NCBI GenBank assembly: GCA_035546535.1 | Contig: DASZWQ010000010.1 | Location: 1-53,815, forward strand | Source of the DNA: Pirellulales bacterium | GTDB lineage: Bacteria; Planctomycetota; Planctomycetia; Pirellulales; JACPPG01 | Direction of reading: 5' to 3' | DNA length: 53,815 bases | In this document: positions 1 through 9,510 of the stretch, piece after piece | How positions within the stretch are numbered: position 1 is the stretch's first letter | How the letters are laid out: every line of letters starts with the position of its first letter | The notes under the pieces: model-generated | Told to the model about the DNA's origin: nothing | Seen by the model: only the letters and a program-made list of their open reading frames with translations | Database searches by the model: none | Translations under genes and position numbers: made by a program

Positions 1-120
1 GACCACCCGACGTTGCACCTCGAACGACTACGCTTCAAACGCATGCTGGATTGGATCGTCCACCAAATCGTCGCCGTACTCCACGACGGCTCAACACCTT
101 GCGTTGAAACCGGACCTTAA
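1..120 (+). CDS. C-terminal end of an unidentified protein (partial)
   Basis: Frame 1 is open from the first base to a TAA at 118-120 and encodes the last 39 residues of a possible protein (contains LHLERLRFKRMLDWIV). The fragment is too short to recognise. It would converge with the minus-strand TPR gene that ends at 147. The open frame could be chance, so confidence is low. Confidence 0.35.
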   Translation, partial: DHPTLHLERLRFKRMLDWIVHQIVAVLHDGSTPCVETGP

Positions 121-146
121 CACGTGACTTGGCACTACTGATTCAT

Positions 147-2249
147 TTATTTCCGCTGCACCTCCGTAGGTTTGGCGGCCATTGCATCAAAGGCGTCTGC
201 TTGTTCGTCATCGCCCAGGAATCGATGCATGGTGGCCAGGTTGGCGCACGGAACACGCAATGCATCCTGCTCGAGCACGCCTTCCTCGACGGCCTTTTCC
301 ATCAACTTCAAACCGCTCCGCGTCAGCCGCACAGCCTCTTCGTGATTGCCCGTGGCCCAGTAGGACACGGCCATGCTGACGAAGCTTTCGCCGTGCCGCC
401 CTCCTTCGACGAGCGCGGCGGCAGGCACGGGGCGCTCCAGCATCGGGATGGCCCTTTCGAACCAGCCGACCGCCTGCTGGGGATCCTTCATGTGCAATGC
501 ACAAACCGAACCCATGCGGAAGTATAACCTGCCAAGCAGGTAGGTTTCGACCGGCTCAAGCTGCCGATCCACCGACCCGGCTTCAAGATGTTCGACTGCC
601 AGGGCGCCGTATTTAAGCGCCTGTTCGGCATCGCCGGCGGTGTGAAAGACCTGCAGGGCGTCGTAGAGCGCCGTGCCCAGGTCCCATTCCAGTTGACGAC
701 GACGCGCCGCATCGGTCGTCGCTTCGAGCGCCGGCCCAGCGATGGCCAGGGCCTTTTCGGCCCACGGCGTCGGATCCAGGTCTCCTTCCATGCCGACGCA
801 GGCCGCGAGAGCCTCGCGGCAAACGCGCAATCGCATATCGAACGAAGCGTTTTCGCTCGCGGCGGCTTCCCTGGCCAGTTCCTCGGCGCGATTCAACCAC
901 GAAGGGACCATGGTTTTCTTCTTTTTCCAATTCCCCCAGGCGATGTTCCGCGCCGCGGCCAGATGCGCCACGATGATCGATTCCTGCGCCAGCCGCCGCA
1001 CTGTCGGATTGCGGTCTTGCGCAAGGGGCTCGGCCAACTTGATGGCTTGCACGTGCAGAGGAAGCGCCGTTTTGAAATCACGTCCCGGGCCGGCCGCGAT
1101 CTGGTCGCCTAATTGGTTCAGCGCGCACGCTTTCAGGTCCGGCCGCGCCGCCGCCAGCGCCAAGCCTTGCTTGGTTTGATCGATCGCCTTGGCGAACTGC
1201 CCGTTGTCGGCCAACAGGGCGCCCGCCGTAAGCCGGTAGCGCGGGTTGCGCGGGTCGAGCTTGACCGCCAGCTCACTTGCCTTGGTAGCCGCGTCGATCT
1301 GCCCCGCGTCGCGCAGCAGACGTGCGCGGAGCCAGTGCGCCCGGGCACATTGGGGATCGACCACCAGAGCTTGGTCCAAGTCGCGTTGGCAAGCGTCGAC
1401 GTCTTTGTCCATGCGCTGCTCGGCGCGGAGCGTGAAGGCTTGAGCGTCGATCTTCTCGTACACAAGTTCCGCAACGCGCTGCCTGCTCCCCTTGGCGAGT
1501 ACGACGAGCGCGCCCGCCTCGGGCAGTGCCATGCCAACCGTCTCGCCGAATTCATCCACGACCTCGGCGGGCTCGAACTTATCCAGGCCCATTTCCGACG
1601 CCAATTCACGGTAGGGTGGATGCAATTCGAACGAGACCACGATCGCTTGCACTTTGTCCTGCAGGCAGCGGACCTCGACGCGCTGTCCGCTGTCGAGCCG
1701 ATAGATACGCCGCACGACGTCCTTTTGATTGGTTACGGAAAGCGGCTTTTTCAAGGCCCGATCGGCGTCTTTGCTGGTTGATTGCCCGACCCGCAGTCCA
1801 TGGAACTCCGCCGGTTGTGGCCGTTCGACGGGTTTCTTGGCCTTCTTGATCTTGTCGAGCAACGTTCCGCCAGGCGGAGGCGGCGCGCCGGTGTCGTCCG
1901 TTTCTTCGGCAGGCGATTCACCATTGTCGGCGCCTTCGGTCTTCGTCTCCGACGACTGCGCTCCGCTTGCTTCCGGCGCGGGAGCGTCCGGCGCATCGTC
2001 GCTTGGGCCGCTGTCTTTTTCGCCGCTGGATTCATCAGCCGAGGTTGTCTCGTCGGACGCCGCTGCTGGTTCTTCTTCCGGTAGAGGCGCCGGCGGCAAA
2101 TCGCTTTCGGCCTCTACTTCCGCATCAGCAAGACCGGAGGCACGCGGCCGTGACGGCTCAGTGGGCGCAGCTACAGCCGCACCATGGTGTGGCCCCACGA
2201 CAAACCAGATGAGTGCCATCGACAACGATCGAACAAGCAGCCGGGACAT
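147..2249 (-). CDS. Secreted TPR-repeat protein
   Basis: A 700-residue protein. The ATG at 2249 was chosen because an AGAAGGAGA Shine-Dalgarno sequence lies just upstream and a signal peptide follows (MSRLLVRSLSMALIWFVVG); an in-frame start 22 codons earlier lacks both. Residues about 30-135 are low complexity, rich in Ala, Pro, Glu, Ser and Asp, as in linkers. The rest carries helical repeats of TPR type (for example ARAHWLRARLLRDAGQIDAA and QAVGWFERAIPMLERP). TPR proteins bind other proteins; no enzyme motif is visible. It is last in the minus-strand run after the MnmE-like gene, 267 bp downstream, so it may have its own promoter. Export is inferred from the signal peptide; partner unknown. 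Confidence 0.8.
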   Translation of the reverse strand: MSRLLVRSLSMALIWFVVGPHHGAAVAAPTEPSRPRASGLADAEVEAESDLPPAPLPEEEPAAASDETTSADESSGEKDSGPSDDAPDAPAPEASGAQSSETKTEGADNGESPAEETDDTGAPPPPGGTLLDKIKKAKKPVERPQPAEFHGLRVGQSTSKDADRALKKPLSVTNQKDVVRRIYRLDSGQRVEVRCLQDKVQAIVVSFELHPPYRELASEMGLDKFEPAEVVDEFGETVGMALPEAGALVVLAKGSRQRVAELVYEKIDAQAFTLRAEQRMDKDVDACQRDLDQALVVDPQCARAHWLRARLLRDAGQIDAATKASELAVKLDPRNPRYRLTAGALLADNGQFAKAIDQTKQGLALAAARPDLKACALNQLGDQIAAGPGRDFKTALPLHVQAIKLAEPLAQDRNPTVRRLAQESIIVAHLAAARNIAWGNWKKKKTMVPSWLNRAEELAREAAASENASFDMRLRVCREALAACVGMEGDLDPTPWAEKALAIAGPALEATTDAARRRQLEWDLGTALYDALQVFHTAGDAEQALKYGALAVEHLEAGSVDRQLEPVETYLLGRLYFRMGSVCALHMKDPQQAVGWFERAIPMLERPVPAAALVEGGRHGESFVSMAVSYWATGNHEEAVRLTRSGLKLMEKAVEEGVLEQDALRVPCANLATMHRFLGDDEQADAFDAMAAKPTEVQRK

Positions 2250-2516
2250 GCTAACGTCTCCTTCTGTCGAAGCCCCGCAAATCATTCGCCAGAGCAGAGC
2301 TCCTCGGTGCGCCACGATAACTCGTGACGAGCAAATCGCGCGAATACCATTCGCTCGGGTGGCGTGGTCCGTTAACTGTGGCGAACGTCGCGCGCCGCTC
2401 CGATCGCTAACGACACCCTCCTTGAATCCCGCGAAAAGCCGCGTGAGTATAGCGTTACGGCGATATGCGCCTAGAGAGATCTACGTTTGAAGTCGGTTCG
2501 CATTGCAGCAACCGCC

Positions 2517-3671
2517 TCAAGCTGGCGGCCGCGCGACCAGGCCTGACAGCAACTCGATTGCCAGCGCGCTGTCGCTGTGCCTGACAGCAGCGAGCGCATC
2601 CTCGATCGATCGACATTGCGCGGTCGTGAAAGCAACCCCGACGCCCGTGCGTGGAGGATCGGGCACCAGGCGATCGCTGATAGCAGCCAGCAATTCCCCG
2701 AGGCCTGCGCCCGTGACAGCACTCGTCCGCAGCATGCCGTCTGGCGAGCCTGGTTGCAATGCTCCGGGCTGCAGATCGCATTTCGTCAGTGCCGTTAGCG
2801 CTGCGGGAAAGTCCTCGACGAGCCGCCGCTGCGGCGCCGTCATCGGTTGGCAGGCGTCGAAAAGCAGTACGATCAGGTCGGCGCTCTGCAGCCGCGCGAG
2901 CGCCCTTTGCACGCCGGCTGATTCCAGCGGGTCGTCGCTGTCGCGCAGACCGGCCGTGTCCGACAGAGTGACCGGCCAGCCGTCGATCGCCGTATCGGCC
3001 GTGATCACGTCGCGGGTCGTTCCTGGCGCGTCATAGACGATCGCGCGCTTGTAGCCGACCAGCGCATTGATCAGGCTGCTTTTGCCCACGTTGGGTGGTC
3101 CGGCCAACACAACGTCGAAGGGCGCGACAAGATGCCGGCCGAGCGCCGCACGCTCGGCCAGAAGCTGCAAGCGCTCACAGGCCGCATCGAAATGTCGTTG
3201 GCGGCAATCCGTAAGAACTTGCTCGATTTCGCGCGTCAGGGCGCCGTGACACTGATCGAGCAAGACGTTCGCGGTCCGCTCGGTGCGCGCCGCGGCTAGC
3301 GCTAGCCAGGCGTCCTGCTCGATGGAGTTCGCCATACGTCGCGCAAGCCAGGCACGCTCTTCGACACGCGCGCCGCCGATGGATTCGAGATCGTGGGCAA
3401 TACGGCTTACCGCCGCCAGGCCGCCGTGGCAATGAATCTCGAATTCTTCGGCAGCACTGCGGCAGACGACGATTTCTTCGCCTTGAGCCGCGGCCCACCG
3501 CCCGTGATAAATCCGTTGGGTTTGCAAGTCGGTGGGCAACCGCGCGGACGAAGAAATGAAGTACTCCGCCAACGCATGCGCCGCCCCAGGCCCGGCAATC
3601 GCGATCACGGCCACTGCGCCGCGTCCCGGCGCGGTGAGGGTGCAGAATTCGAATTCGGCGCTAGTGGCCAT
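2517..3671 (-). CDS. MnmE/TrmE-like GTPase, short form without the C-terminal Cys motif
   Basis: 384 residues. The layout follows MnmE: an N-terminal domain (residues 8-120, with APGRGAVAVI and EIHCHGG), a helical region, and an inserted G domain with G1 GPPNVGKSS (191-199), the switch-I motif APGTTRDV, G3 DTAG, G4 TKCD and G5 SAV. Classical MnmE (about 450 aa) modifies the tRNA wobble uridine with MnmG and ends in a CxGK motif whose Cys is needed for that chemistry. This protein is about 70 aa shorter and ends LLSGLVARPPA with no such motif. It lies 24 bp downstream of coaX on the same strand. The GTPase fold is certain; true tRNA-modifying activity is doubtful. Confidence 0.85.
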   Translation of the reverse strand: MATSAEFEFCTLTAPGRGAVAVIAIAGPGAAHALAEYFISSSARLPTDLQTQRIYHGRWAAAQGEEIVVCRSAAEEFEIHCHGGLAAVSRIAHDLESIGGARVEERAWLARRMANSIEQDAWLALAAARTERTANVLLDQCHGALTREIEQVLTDCRQRHFDAACERLQLLAERAALGRHLVAPFDVVLAGPPNVGKSSLINALVGYKRAIVYDAPGTTRDVITADTAIDGWPVTLSDTAGLRDSDDPLESAGVQRALARLQSADLIVLLFDACQPMTAPQRRLVEDFPAALTALTKCDLQPGALQPGSPDGMLRTSAVTGAGLGELLAAISDRLVPDPPRTGVGVAFTTAQCRSIEDALAAVRHSDSALAIELLSGLVARPPA

Positions 3672-3695
3672 GACGGCGCCGCCTGCAGAGTTGAA

Positions 3696-4481
3696 CTATC
3701 GTGCTGCGGTCAGCGCGATGCCGGCCAATGTGAGATGCGGTACGTACTGCACGTTATCGCCCAACAGGGGCGCGACCGAGGGGGCCGCGCCGCCGCTGAG
3801 AAACATGCGCGGGGACGCCTTGAAGCCGCGGCTCAAGCGTTCGACCAGCTCGCGCACACCGCCGACGGCGCCCCAATAGAGCCCGGCCTTCATGGCACCC
3901 ACCGTGTCTTTACCCAACGGAGCGGGGGGCTCGTCCAATCGCCCCATCTCGATCAGTGGCAAAAGATCCGTGAACTCGTGCATCGCCCGGGCGCTGGTGG
4001 CGATGCCCGGCATGATCGCGCCGCCGACAAAAGCGCCTTGCTCGTCGACCACGTCGACCTTAATGGCAGTGCCAAGGTTGACGATGATCGCCGGTTGACC
4101 CGCAGCGCGCAATTGATTCACTGCCACCGCATCGAGCAAGCGGTCGATACCCACGCGGTCGGGCTTGGGCATCGAGATCGTAAGAGGCAGATCGGACGAA
4201 GCGATCATCGTAATCCGTGTGGCGCTCTGGCTCTGCAGCCAAGCCACCAGCCGGCCCGACACTTCGCGCTGTACGCTGCCAATCCACCAGGCAAGGCGCG
4301 TGACATCGTGCTCGGGCAGCCATGCCGCGATGCGCGGTAATTCTTCGGGGCCGGGCCCAATGTCGAGAATCTTCGCAGGCTCGGGCAGCGGCCGTTGGCC
4401 GGCGCTTTCGAACAGTCCCAGCTTGACGCGGCTGTTGCCGATATCGACAGCCACGAGCGGCACAGCAGTTGTCGTATTCAT
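3696..4481 (-). CDS. coaX: Type III pantothenate kinase-like protein (CoaX)
   Basis: 261 residues, the usual size. The family phosphorylates pantothenate, the first step of coenzyme A synthesis, in the cytoplasm. Seen here: the N-terminal phosphate-binding strand VAVDIGNSRVKLG (Asp13), the GIDR motif (111-114), the LGTA motif (136-139) and FVGGAIMPG. In CoaX proteins as I remember them, an Asp precedes the xGTA motif (IDxGTA) and acts in catalysis; here it is Asn135 (VNLGTA, codon AAC), so activity is less certain. The ATG at 4481 overlaps the obg stop by 4 bp (4478-4481), which indicates translational coupling. Confidence 0.85.
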   Translation of the reverse strand: MNTTTAVPLVAVDIGNSRVKLGLFESAGQRPLPEPAKILDIGPGPEELPRIAAWLPEHDVTRLAWWIGSVQREVSGRLVAWLQSQSATRITMIASSDLPLTISMPKPDRVGIDRLLDAVAVNQLRAAGQPAIIVNLGTAIKVDVVDEQGAFVGGAIMPGIATSARAMHEFTDLLPLIEMGRLDEPPAPLGKDTVGAMKAGLYWGAVGGVRELVERLSRGFKASPRMFLSGGAAPSVAPLLGDNVQYVPHLTLAGIALTAAR

Positions 4482-5488
4482 GCCTCGGCCCCTGAAGAGC
4501 GCTGCGCCGCCAATTCGCTCGCGATCGCGGTCAGCAATTTGTCCAGCCCCTGGCCCGTCACGGCCGACATGCTGAGGACGTCGCGCCCCACGAATTCGCT
4601 GAGCTGCCGCTGTACTTCGGCGGCGTCGGGCAACTCGGCCTTCGACACCACCACGATCTCGGGTCGTTCGCCCAAGCGCGGATCGTGCATGGCCAGCTCG
4701 TTGCGAATCGTCTGGTAATTCGTCAAAGGATCGCTTCCGTCGAGCGGCATCGGCTCGACCAGGTGGACCAGGATGCCGGCGCGTTCGATATGCCGAAGAA
4801 ACTCGTGGCCGAGCCCCGCGCCCTCATGCGCGCCTTCGATCAAGCCAGGAAGATCGGCCAGCACGAACGAACGTTCGGCGTCAAGCTGTACCTGTCCGAG
4901 ATTCGGATACTTCGTGGTGAACGGATAAGCCGCGATCTGCGGCCGCGCATGCGACAGGCGGCTCAACAGCGTGCTCTTGCCGGCGTTCGGTTTCCCGATC
5001 AAGCCCACGTCGGCGATGACTTTCAACTCGAGTACCAGCTCGCGCGATTCCCCCTCTTGCCCTTTGGTCCATTGCCGCGGCGCGCGGTTCGTCGCCGACT
5101 TGAAGTGCAGGTTCCCCTTGCCGCCACGCCCTCCCTGGGCCGCGACGACGGAATCGCCCGAACGCGCCAGGTCCTTGATGACAAATCCGCCAGCGGCATC
5201 GATCACGACCGTGCCGGGCGGAACGAGCAGGAGCATATCTTCGGCGCCCCGACCATAGCGATTCGAGCCGCTGCCGGCCTGACCGCTTTCCGCGCGCCAG
5301 TGGTAGCGGTGCGTGAGCGCGGCCAGGTTGTTGACGCCATCGCGCGCCTCGATGATGACGCTGCCGCCGTTGCCACCGTCGCCGCCGTCGGGCCCGCCAT
5401 GCGGGACGAATTTCTCGCGGCGGAAGCTGAGGCAGCCGTCACCGCCTTTGCCGGCGTCGACCTGAATTTTCACCCGATCGACGAACAT
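4478..5488 (-). CDS. obg: Obg family GTPase (ObgE/CgtA)
   Basis: 336 residues. Obg proteins are essential GTPases acting in large ribosomal subunit assembly and stress control. The glycine-rich Obg domain starts at once (GGDGCLSFRREKFVPHGGPD), with a G domain from about residue 160: G1 GKPNAGKST, switch I with FTTKYPNLG, G3 DLPGLIEGA and a C-terminal SAVTGQG (G5). It stops after the G domain, so the extra C-terminal domain (OCT) of Bacillus Obg is absent, which is common. It lies 88 bp downstream of rpmA, the classic pairing, with a terminator-like hairpin in between, and overlaps coaX by 4 bp. Confidence 0.95.
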   Translation of the reverse strand: MFVDRVKIQVDAGKGGDGCLSFRREKFVPHGGPDGGDGGNGGSVIIEARDGVNNLAALTHRYHWRAESGQAGSGSNRYGRGAEDMLLLVPPGTVVIDAAGGFVIKDLARSGDSVVAAQGGRGGKGNLHFKSATNRAPRQWTKGQEGESRELVLELKVIADVGLIGKPNAGKSTLLSRLSHARPQIAAYPFTTKYPNLGQVQLDAERSFVLADLPGLIEGAHEGAGLGHEFLRHIERAGILVHLVEPMPLDGSDPLTNYQTIRNELAMHDPRLGERPEIVVVSKAELPDAAEVQRQLSEFVGRDVLSMSAVTGQGLDKLLTAIASELAAQRSSGAEA

Positions 5489-5512
5489 GTCGCCCTGCGA
5501 TGCGCGAGGACC

Positions 5513-5549
5513 AAAAAAAACGGGAACGACCCGACATGGACCGTCCCCG
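5513..5549 (-). terminator. Terminator or attenuator between rpmA and obg
   Basis: Read on the minus strand, CGGGGACG (5549-5542) can pair with CGTTCCCG (5528-5521) through 8 bp including one G-U, around a 13-nt loop, followed at once by eight T (5520-5513). This is a standard intrinsic terminator shape. Because obg starts only 25 bp further on, it probably lets rpmA be made in excess over obg. Confidence 0.6.
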
Positions 5550-5576
5550 CGTGAATGCAGTGCAGCAACGAGCGAG

Positions 5577-5825
5577 TTAGCCGGCGGCTAGGACGTTGAC
5601 CCGGCGCCCACTGCGATCGAACGAGACGACGCCGTCGACCAAAGCGAAGAGCGTGAAGTCTTTCCCTTGGCCGACGCCACGTCCGGCCTGGTAACGAGTG
5701 CCCACCTGGCGCACCAGGATGTTGCCGGCCGTGACTTGCTCGCCGCCGTAGCGTTTGATGCCGCGGCGCTGACCGTTCGAATCGCGACCGTTACGGCTCG
5801 AGCCTTGACCCTTTTTATGTGCCAT
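5577..5825 (-). CDS. rpmA: 50S ribosomal protein L27
   Basis: 82 residues beginning [18 protein letters not shown], the classical L27 start, followed by [16 protein letters not shown] and [13 protein letters not shown]27 sits near the peptidyl-transferase centre of the large subunit. The ATG at 5825 has a strong AAGGAGA 7 bases upstream; the frame stays open 19 codons further up, but that stretch is not L27-like, so there is no cleaved leader as in Firmicutes. The usual upstream partner rplU (L21) is not here: the next gene up is a secreted protein of unknown function. Confidence 0.97.
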   Translation of the reverse strand: MAHKKGQGSSRNGRDSNGQRRGIKRYGGEQVTAGNILVRQVGTRYQAGRGVGQGKDFTLFALVDGVVSFDRSGRRVNVLAAG

Positions 5826-5935
5826 GACTGTATCTCCTTGTATCGGGCGGTGCCGGCTGCGAGCTACGAAGAGCCCAGGCAAGACGGAAGCATAACTGAT
5901 CGGTCCGAGCTTGATTGTCCAGGGGCGCCGGCGTG

Positions 5936-6946
5936 CTACGGCACCGCTTCGTCGGCACCGGCGGCTGCTTCCGCAGGCGGTTCGACTTCCGCGGGAGGGG
6001 CCGGATCGGGTTTTTTAGCGATAAATCCCTTCGCCGTCAATTCCCCATAGGCCCAGGCATAGTCCACGAAGCGGATTTCCTCCTCGTGTTCCAATTCCTT
6101 GTCCCCCGGACGCCAGAAGTTAAGGATCAGGGTCTTGGCGAAGAATTCTCGACCCTTGCCCGGCGGGTCCCCCTTCTGGAAAACTCCCGGCGGGTCGATC
6201 CAGCGGTAGGCGTTGGTTAGTCCTTGGACGTAAATCGAGAAGCGATCGGTGGCCGGGTCGATATCTTCCCAGGTGGCCACGCCCCAGACGGTCGTGTCCT
6301 GGCCCTTGGGCGTGGGGTTGATGCGGCCGATCATTTCGCTCGTGTTCAACAGCGGTCGATTTGCGTCTTCGCGCTTGCGGATCAGTGGCGTGGCCAACGG
6401 AATGACACGGCTGGGATAAACCTTGCCGGCGTCATTGACGAGCACAAAGTAGGGGACGAAGGTGACCGGCTTGTCGCTGGTATTCTTGACACTGTAGACC
6501 AGGTACCAGACGAGTTTGTCCTGCATGCGGCCGTCGGGCATCGGCTCGTCGACGTGAACGAAGCGCACCGGTTTGAACGAGAATTCGAGCGACCAGACCT
6601 CGCGGCGAAAGACGGTGTCGCGCGCCGGGGATTTGCCTTTGGAGTTGCCCCGGGCCCACGCGCGTTCGGCATAACCTGGATCGGCGGCGAGCACTTCGAC
6701 GACGTCGTGCCGCTCGTACGCCTCGTCCAGTTGCGACTGCGGATCGACCGTGCGCATGGCATTGGGCGCGAGCTTGCGGAACTTAGGGCGCGCCGGGGTC
6801 GCGCTCCGCGCCACGCTCGCCGGAGCGGGGGGCCGGGCGGCGGCTGGCCGCGGCGCTTGCGCCGTTGCTTCGCCGTCGCCAAACGCGCCGACGAAAAGCA
6901 CGCCCACGATCGTCGAAATCACATGTAAAGCGCAAGATCGGGGCAT
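5936..6946 (-). CDS. Secreted protein of unknown function
   Basis: 336 residues. An N-terminal signal peptide (about 1-30) is followed by a Pro/Ala-rich linker (30-50). The main part, from about residue 95, looks like a single beta-rich domain (contains [20 protein letters not shown] and [17 protein letters not shown]), and a Pro/Ala/Glu-rich tail ends the protein. The phrase on ordinary versus conserved responses in such beta domains does not let me name a family. It lies 110 bp upstream of rpmA on the same strand, probably a separate unit. Secretion is inferred from the leader; function unknown. Confidence 0.75.
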   Translation of the reverse strand: MPRSCALHVISTIVGVLFVGAFGDGEATAQAPRPAAARPPAPASVARSATPARPKFRKLAPNAMRTVDPQSQLDEAYERHDVVEVLAADPGYAERAWARGNSKGKSPARDTVFRREVWSLEFSFKPVRFVHVDEPMPDGRMQDKLVWYLVYSVKNTSDKPVTFVPYFVLVNDAGKVYPSRVIPLATPLIRKREDANRPLLNTSEMIGRINPTPKGQDTTVWGVATWEDIDPATDRFSIYVQGLTNAYRWIDPPGVFQKGDPPGKGREFFAKTLILNFWRPGDKELEHEEEIRFVDYAWAYGELTAKGFIAKKPDPAPPAEVEPPAEAAAGADEAVP

Positions 6947-7267
6947 AGCCGGTCTGTCGGTTGTCGGGGGAAACGGCTGCTGCGGAAGGGGCCGGACGTC
7001 GCCCTCCTCCCAACGATCAAGAAGAGGTAAGTTTTTAGCTTAATTAGCGTTCCGTAGCAGGGTCAAGCATCCCGGGCCGGGTAATAATGGATTCGGGCCC
7101 GAACGGCCAATTCCGGTCCGGTTGTGCGTTCGCGGACGTGCCGGACCGGGGTCACCAGTGGCTGCCGATTTTCGCTGTGGCCGCCCGTCAGGCGTTTTGG
7201 GAATCAGTTTTGCTCCACGTCCGCCCGGGGAACCTTGGTTCCAGGCTACGCATAAAGAAGGGGTCGC

Positions 7268-8488
7268 ATGTCGGTTTCTAGAACGCCCGGTGATTCGCAC
7301 CCAGCGGAAGGACCCACGGTAACGCCGACGGCGGCCGCGGGTGTTACCCTGCCGACCGATGGCATGGTGGTCGAAGCGCCGTCGGAAATGACCGCCGAGC
7401 AGTTGGCCGAGGCGCAGCAGTACGGCCGCTGGCAACTGGCGCTCGATCTGGCGGATTCCGTGGCGGATCTCCTGTTCTTAGGACTATTTGCTTTTTTGGC
7501 GGCCGTGCCGCTCGATGCCTGGCTGGCTGAGCGAATTCCCGCGCCGTTTCCCCGACTGATCGCGCTGTACGCGATCATGATGGGGCTGCACGAATGCGTT
7601 TCGTTTCCGCTGGCCTGGTACTCGGGCTATGTGGTCGAGCATCGCTTTGGCCTCAGCCGGCAAACGTTTGGCCAATGGTTCGCCCGGCATGCCAAGCGTT
7701 TTTCGCTGGCGGCTGGCTTTGGCGCCGTGATGGTGGTCGCGCTGTACTCGCTGTTCTGGTTCGTCGGCGCCTGGTGGTGGGCGGCCGCGGCGATCGGGTT
7801 CTTCCTGGTGAGCGTCGTGCTCGGGCAACTCGCGCCGGTATTGATTCTGCCGCTCTTTTACAAGATCGAGCGGCTCGACAATCCGGAGCTTGCCAATCGT
7901 TTTGCTCCCTTGGCCGCGGAATCAGGACTGTCGATCGAAGGCGTATACCGCATGATCCTCAGCGACGAAACCGCCAAGGCGAACGCCATGCTCGCCGGGC
8001 TGGGGCGCACGCGCCGCGTGCTCTTGGGCGACACGCTGCTTGAGGGCTTTTCGCTCGACGAGATCCAGGTCGTTTTCGCCCACGAGATCGGCCACCACGT
8101 GTTTCGACACATTCCGAAATTGATGGCCCTGGGATTTGTCTTCAGCCTGGCGGGATTCTGGTTCTGTGATCGGGTGCTGGCCTTGTGGATCGGCACGAGC
8201 GAATACGATCCGCGGACGATGCCTGTCTACGCCTTGCCGATGTTGATGTTCGCCCTGAGTATCTTTTCCTTGGTGCTGGGACCGCTGCAGAACGTGACGA
8301 GCCGGCGTTTCGAGCGGCAATGCGATCGCTTTGCTCTCGTGAAAACGGGGCTGCGGGATGCGTACATCTCGGCATTTCGCAAGCTGTCAAAATTGAATAA
8401 GGACGATCCTGCGCCGCCGCGCCTGGCTGTCGCGCTTTTTCACAGCCATCCTCCGATCGGCGAACGGATCGCCATCGCCGAGGAGTGA
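7268..8488 (+). CDS. M48 family membrane metalloprotease (Ste24-like)
   Basis: 406 residues with several membrane segments (for example around residues 60-115 and 155-200) and the zinc motif HEIGHH (about 275-280). The downstream FERQCDRFAL supplies the expected third zinc ligand Glu and the conserved Asp. Ste24/HtpX-type enzymes cleave membrane or prenylated proteins; the length and layout fit the Ste24 (CAAX protease) branch better than the shorter HtpX. The ATG at 7268 follows AGAAGGGG. It converges with the aldo/keto reductase gene, 26 bp away. Confidence 0.88.
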   Translation: MSVSRTPGDSHPAEGPTVTPTAAAGVTLPTDGMVVEAPSEMTAEQLAEAQQYGRWQLALDLADSVADLLFLGLFAFLAAVPLDAWLAERIPAPFPRLIALYAIMMGLHECVSFPLAWYSGYVVEHRFGLSRQTFGQWFARHAKRFSLAAGFGAVMVVALYSLFWFVGAWWWAAAAIGFFLVSVVLGQLAPVLILPLFYKIERLDNPELANRFAPLAAESGLSIEGVYRMILSDETAKANAMLAGLGRTRRVLLGDTLLEGFSLDEIQVVFAHEIGHHVFRHIPKLMALGFVFSLAGFWFCDRVLALWIGTSEYDPRTMPVYALPMLMFALSIFSLVLGPLQNVTSRRFERQCDRFALVKTGLRDAYISAFRKLSKLNKDDPAPPRLAVALFHSHPPIGERIAIAEE

Positions 8489-8514
8489 GCTAATGCTGCC
8501 GAGAGAGGTCGCGC

Positions 8515-9498
8515 CTAAGAATGCCCAAGAATTGGGTGAACCTCGTACGGCTCGGCCAATGCCTTCAGCTCGTCGGCGTCTAGCTTGACGTCGAGAGCGG
8601 CCACCGCGTCTTCGAGATGGTGCATCTTGCTCGCGCCGATGATCGGCGCGGTGACGACCGGCTGGGCGAGCAGCCACGACAGTGCCACTTGTGCATTCGA
8701 TACGCCGCGCCGGGCCGCGATCTGGCTGACTCGGTCGACGACTTGAAAATCGGAAGGCCGGTAATAGAGCTTGTGACCGTAGTCGTCGGTTTTTGCGCGG
8801 ACCGTGTCGCCAAAATCCTCTTTCCGCCGATTGCCCGTCAGGAACCCGCGCGCGAGCGGGCTCCAGGGAATCACGCCGATTCCTTCCTCGACGCACAACG
8901 GGAGCATCTCGCGCTCCTCTTCGCGATAAACCAGGTTGTAATGGTTCTGCATCGTGACGAAACGGGCGAGTCGCAAGCGGTCGGACGTGTACAACATCTT
9001 GGCGAATTGCCAGGCGAACATCGATGACGCGCCGATGTACAGCGCCTTGCCCGACTTGACCACGGCGTCGAGCGCCGCGAGCGTTTCCTCGATCGGCGTT
9101 TCATAGTCGAAGCGGTGAATCTGGTACAGGTCGACGTAATCGGTGCCGAGCCGTCGCAGGCTGTCGTCGATCGAATGCATGATGTGCTTCCGCGACAGGC
9201 CGCGATCATTCGGCGCATCGCCCATGGCATTGAAGACTTTGGTGCCGATGACGACTTTGTCGCGCGGTGGGCCGAAATCGCGCAAGGCCCGCCCCAGGAT
9301 TTCTTCGCTCACGCCCAGGGAGTACATGTCGGCCGTGTCGAAGAAGTTGATACCCAGCTCCAGCGCGCGGCGCAGAAAGGGCCGGGATTCTTCTTCCTCG
9401 AGCACCCACTCGCGCCATCGTTTGCTGCCGTAGGTCATCGTGCCCAGGCACAAGCGCGAGACTTTCAAGCCCGTCGATCCCAACCGCACGTACTGCAT
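8515..9498 (-). CDS. Aldo/keto reductase
   Basis: 327 residues, full length for the family of NADPH-dependent carbonyl reductases with a TIM-barrel fold. The catalytic tetrad is visible: Asp and Tyr in FFDTADMYSLG, Lys in VVIGTKVF and His in YQIHRFD. The N-terminus MQYVRLGSTGLKVSRLCLG and the C-terminal cofactor region (APIIGASKMHHLEDAV) fit the YajO/Tas-like branch. The ATG at 9498 is preceded by GAGGAG; a GTG one codon earlier is possible. It lies 12 bp after the histidine kinase stop, so the two are likely cotranscribed. Substrate unknown. Confidence 0.92.
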   Translation of the reverse strand: MQYVRLGSTGLKVSRLCLGTMTYGSKRWREWVLEEEESRPFLRRALELGINFFDTADMYSLGVSEEILGRALRDFGPPRDKVVIGTKVFNAMGDAPNDRGLSRKHIMHSIDDSLRRLGTDYVDLYQIHRFDYETPIEETLAALDAVVKSGKALYIGASSMFAWQFAKMLYTSDRLRLARFVTMQNHYNLVYREEEREMLPLCVEEGIGVIPWSPLARGFLTGNRRKEDFGDTVRAKTDDYGHKLYYRPSDFQVVDRVSQIAARRGVSNAQVALSWLLAQPVVTAPIIGASKMHHLEDAVAALDVKLDADELKALAEPYEVHPILGHS

Positions 9499-9510
9499 CA
9501 CAGCGACTCC

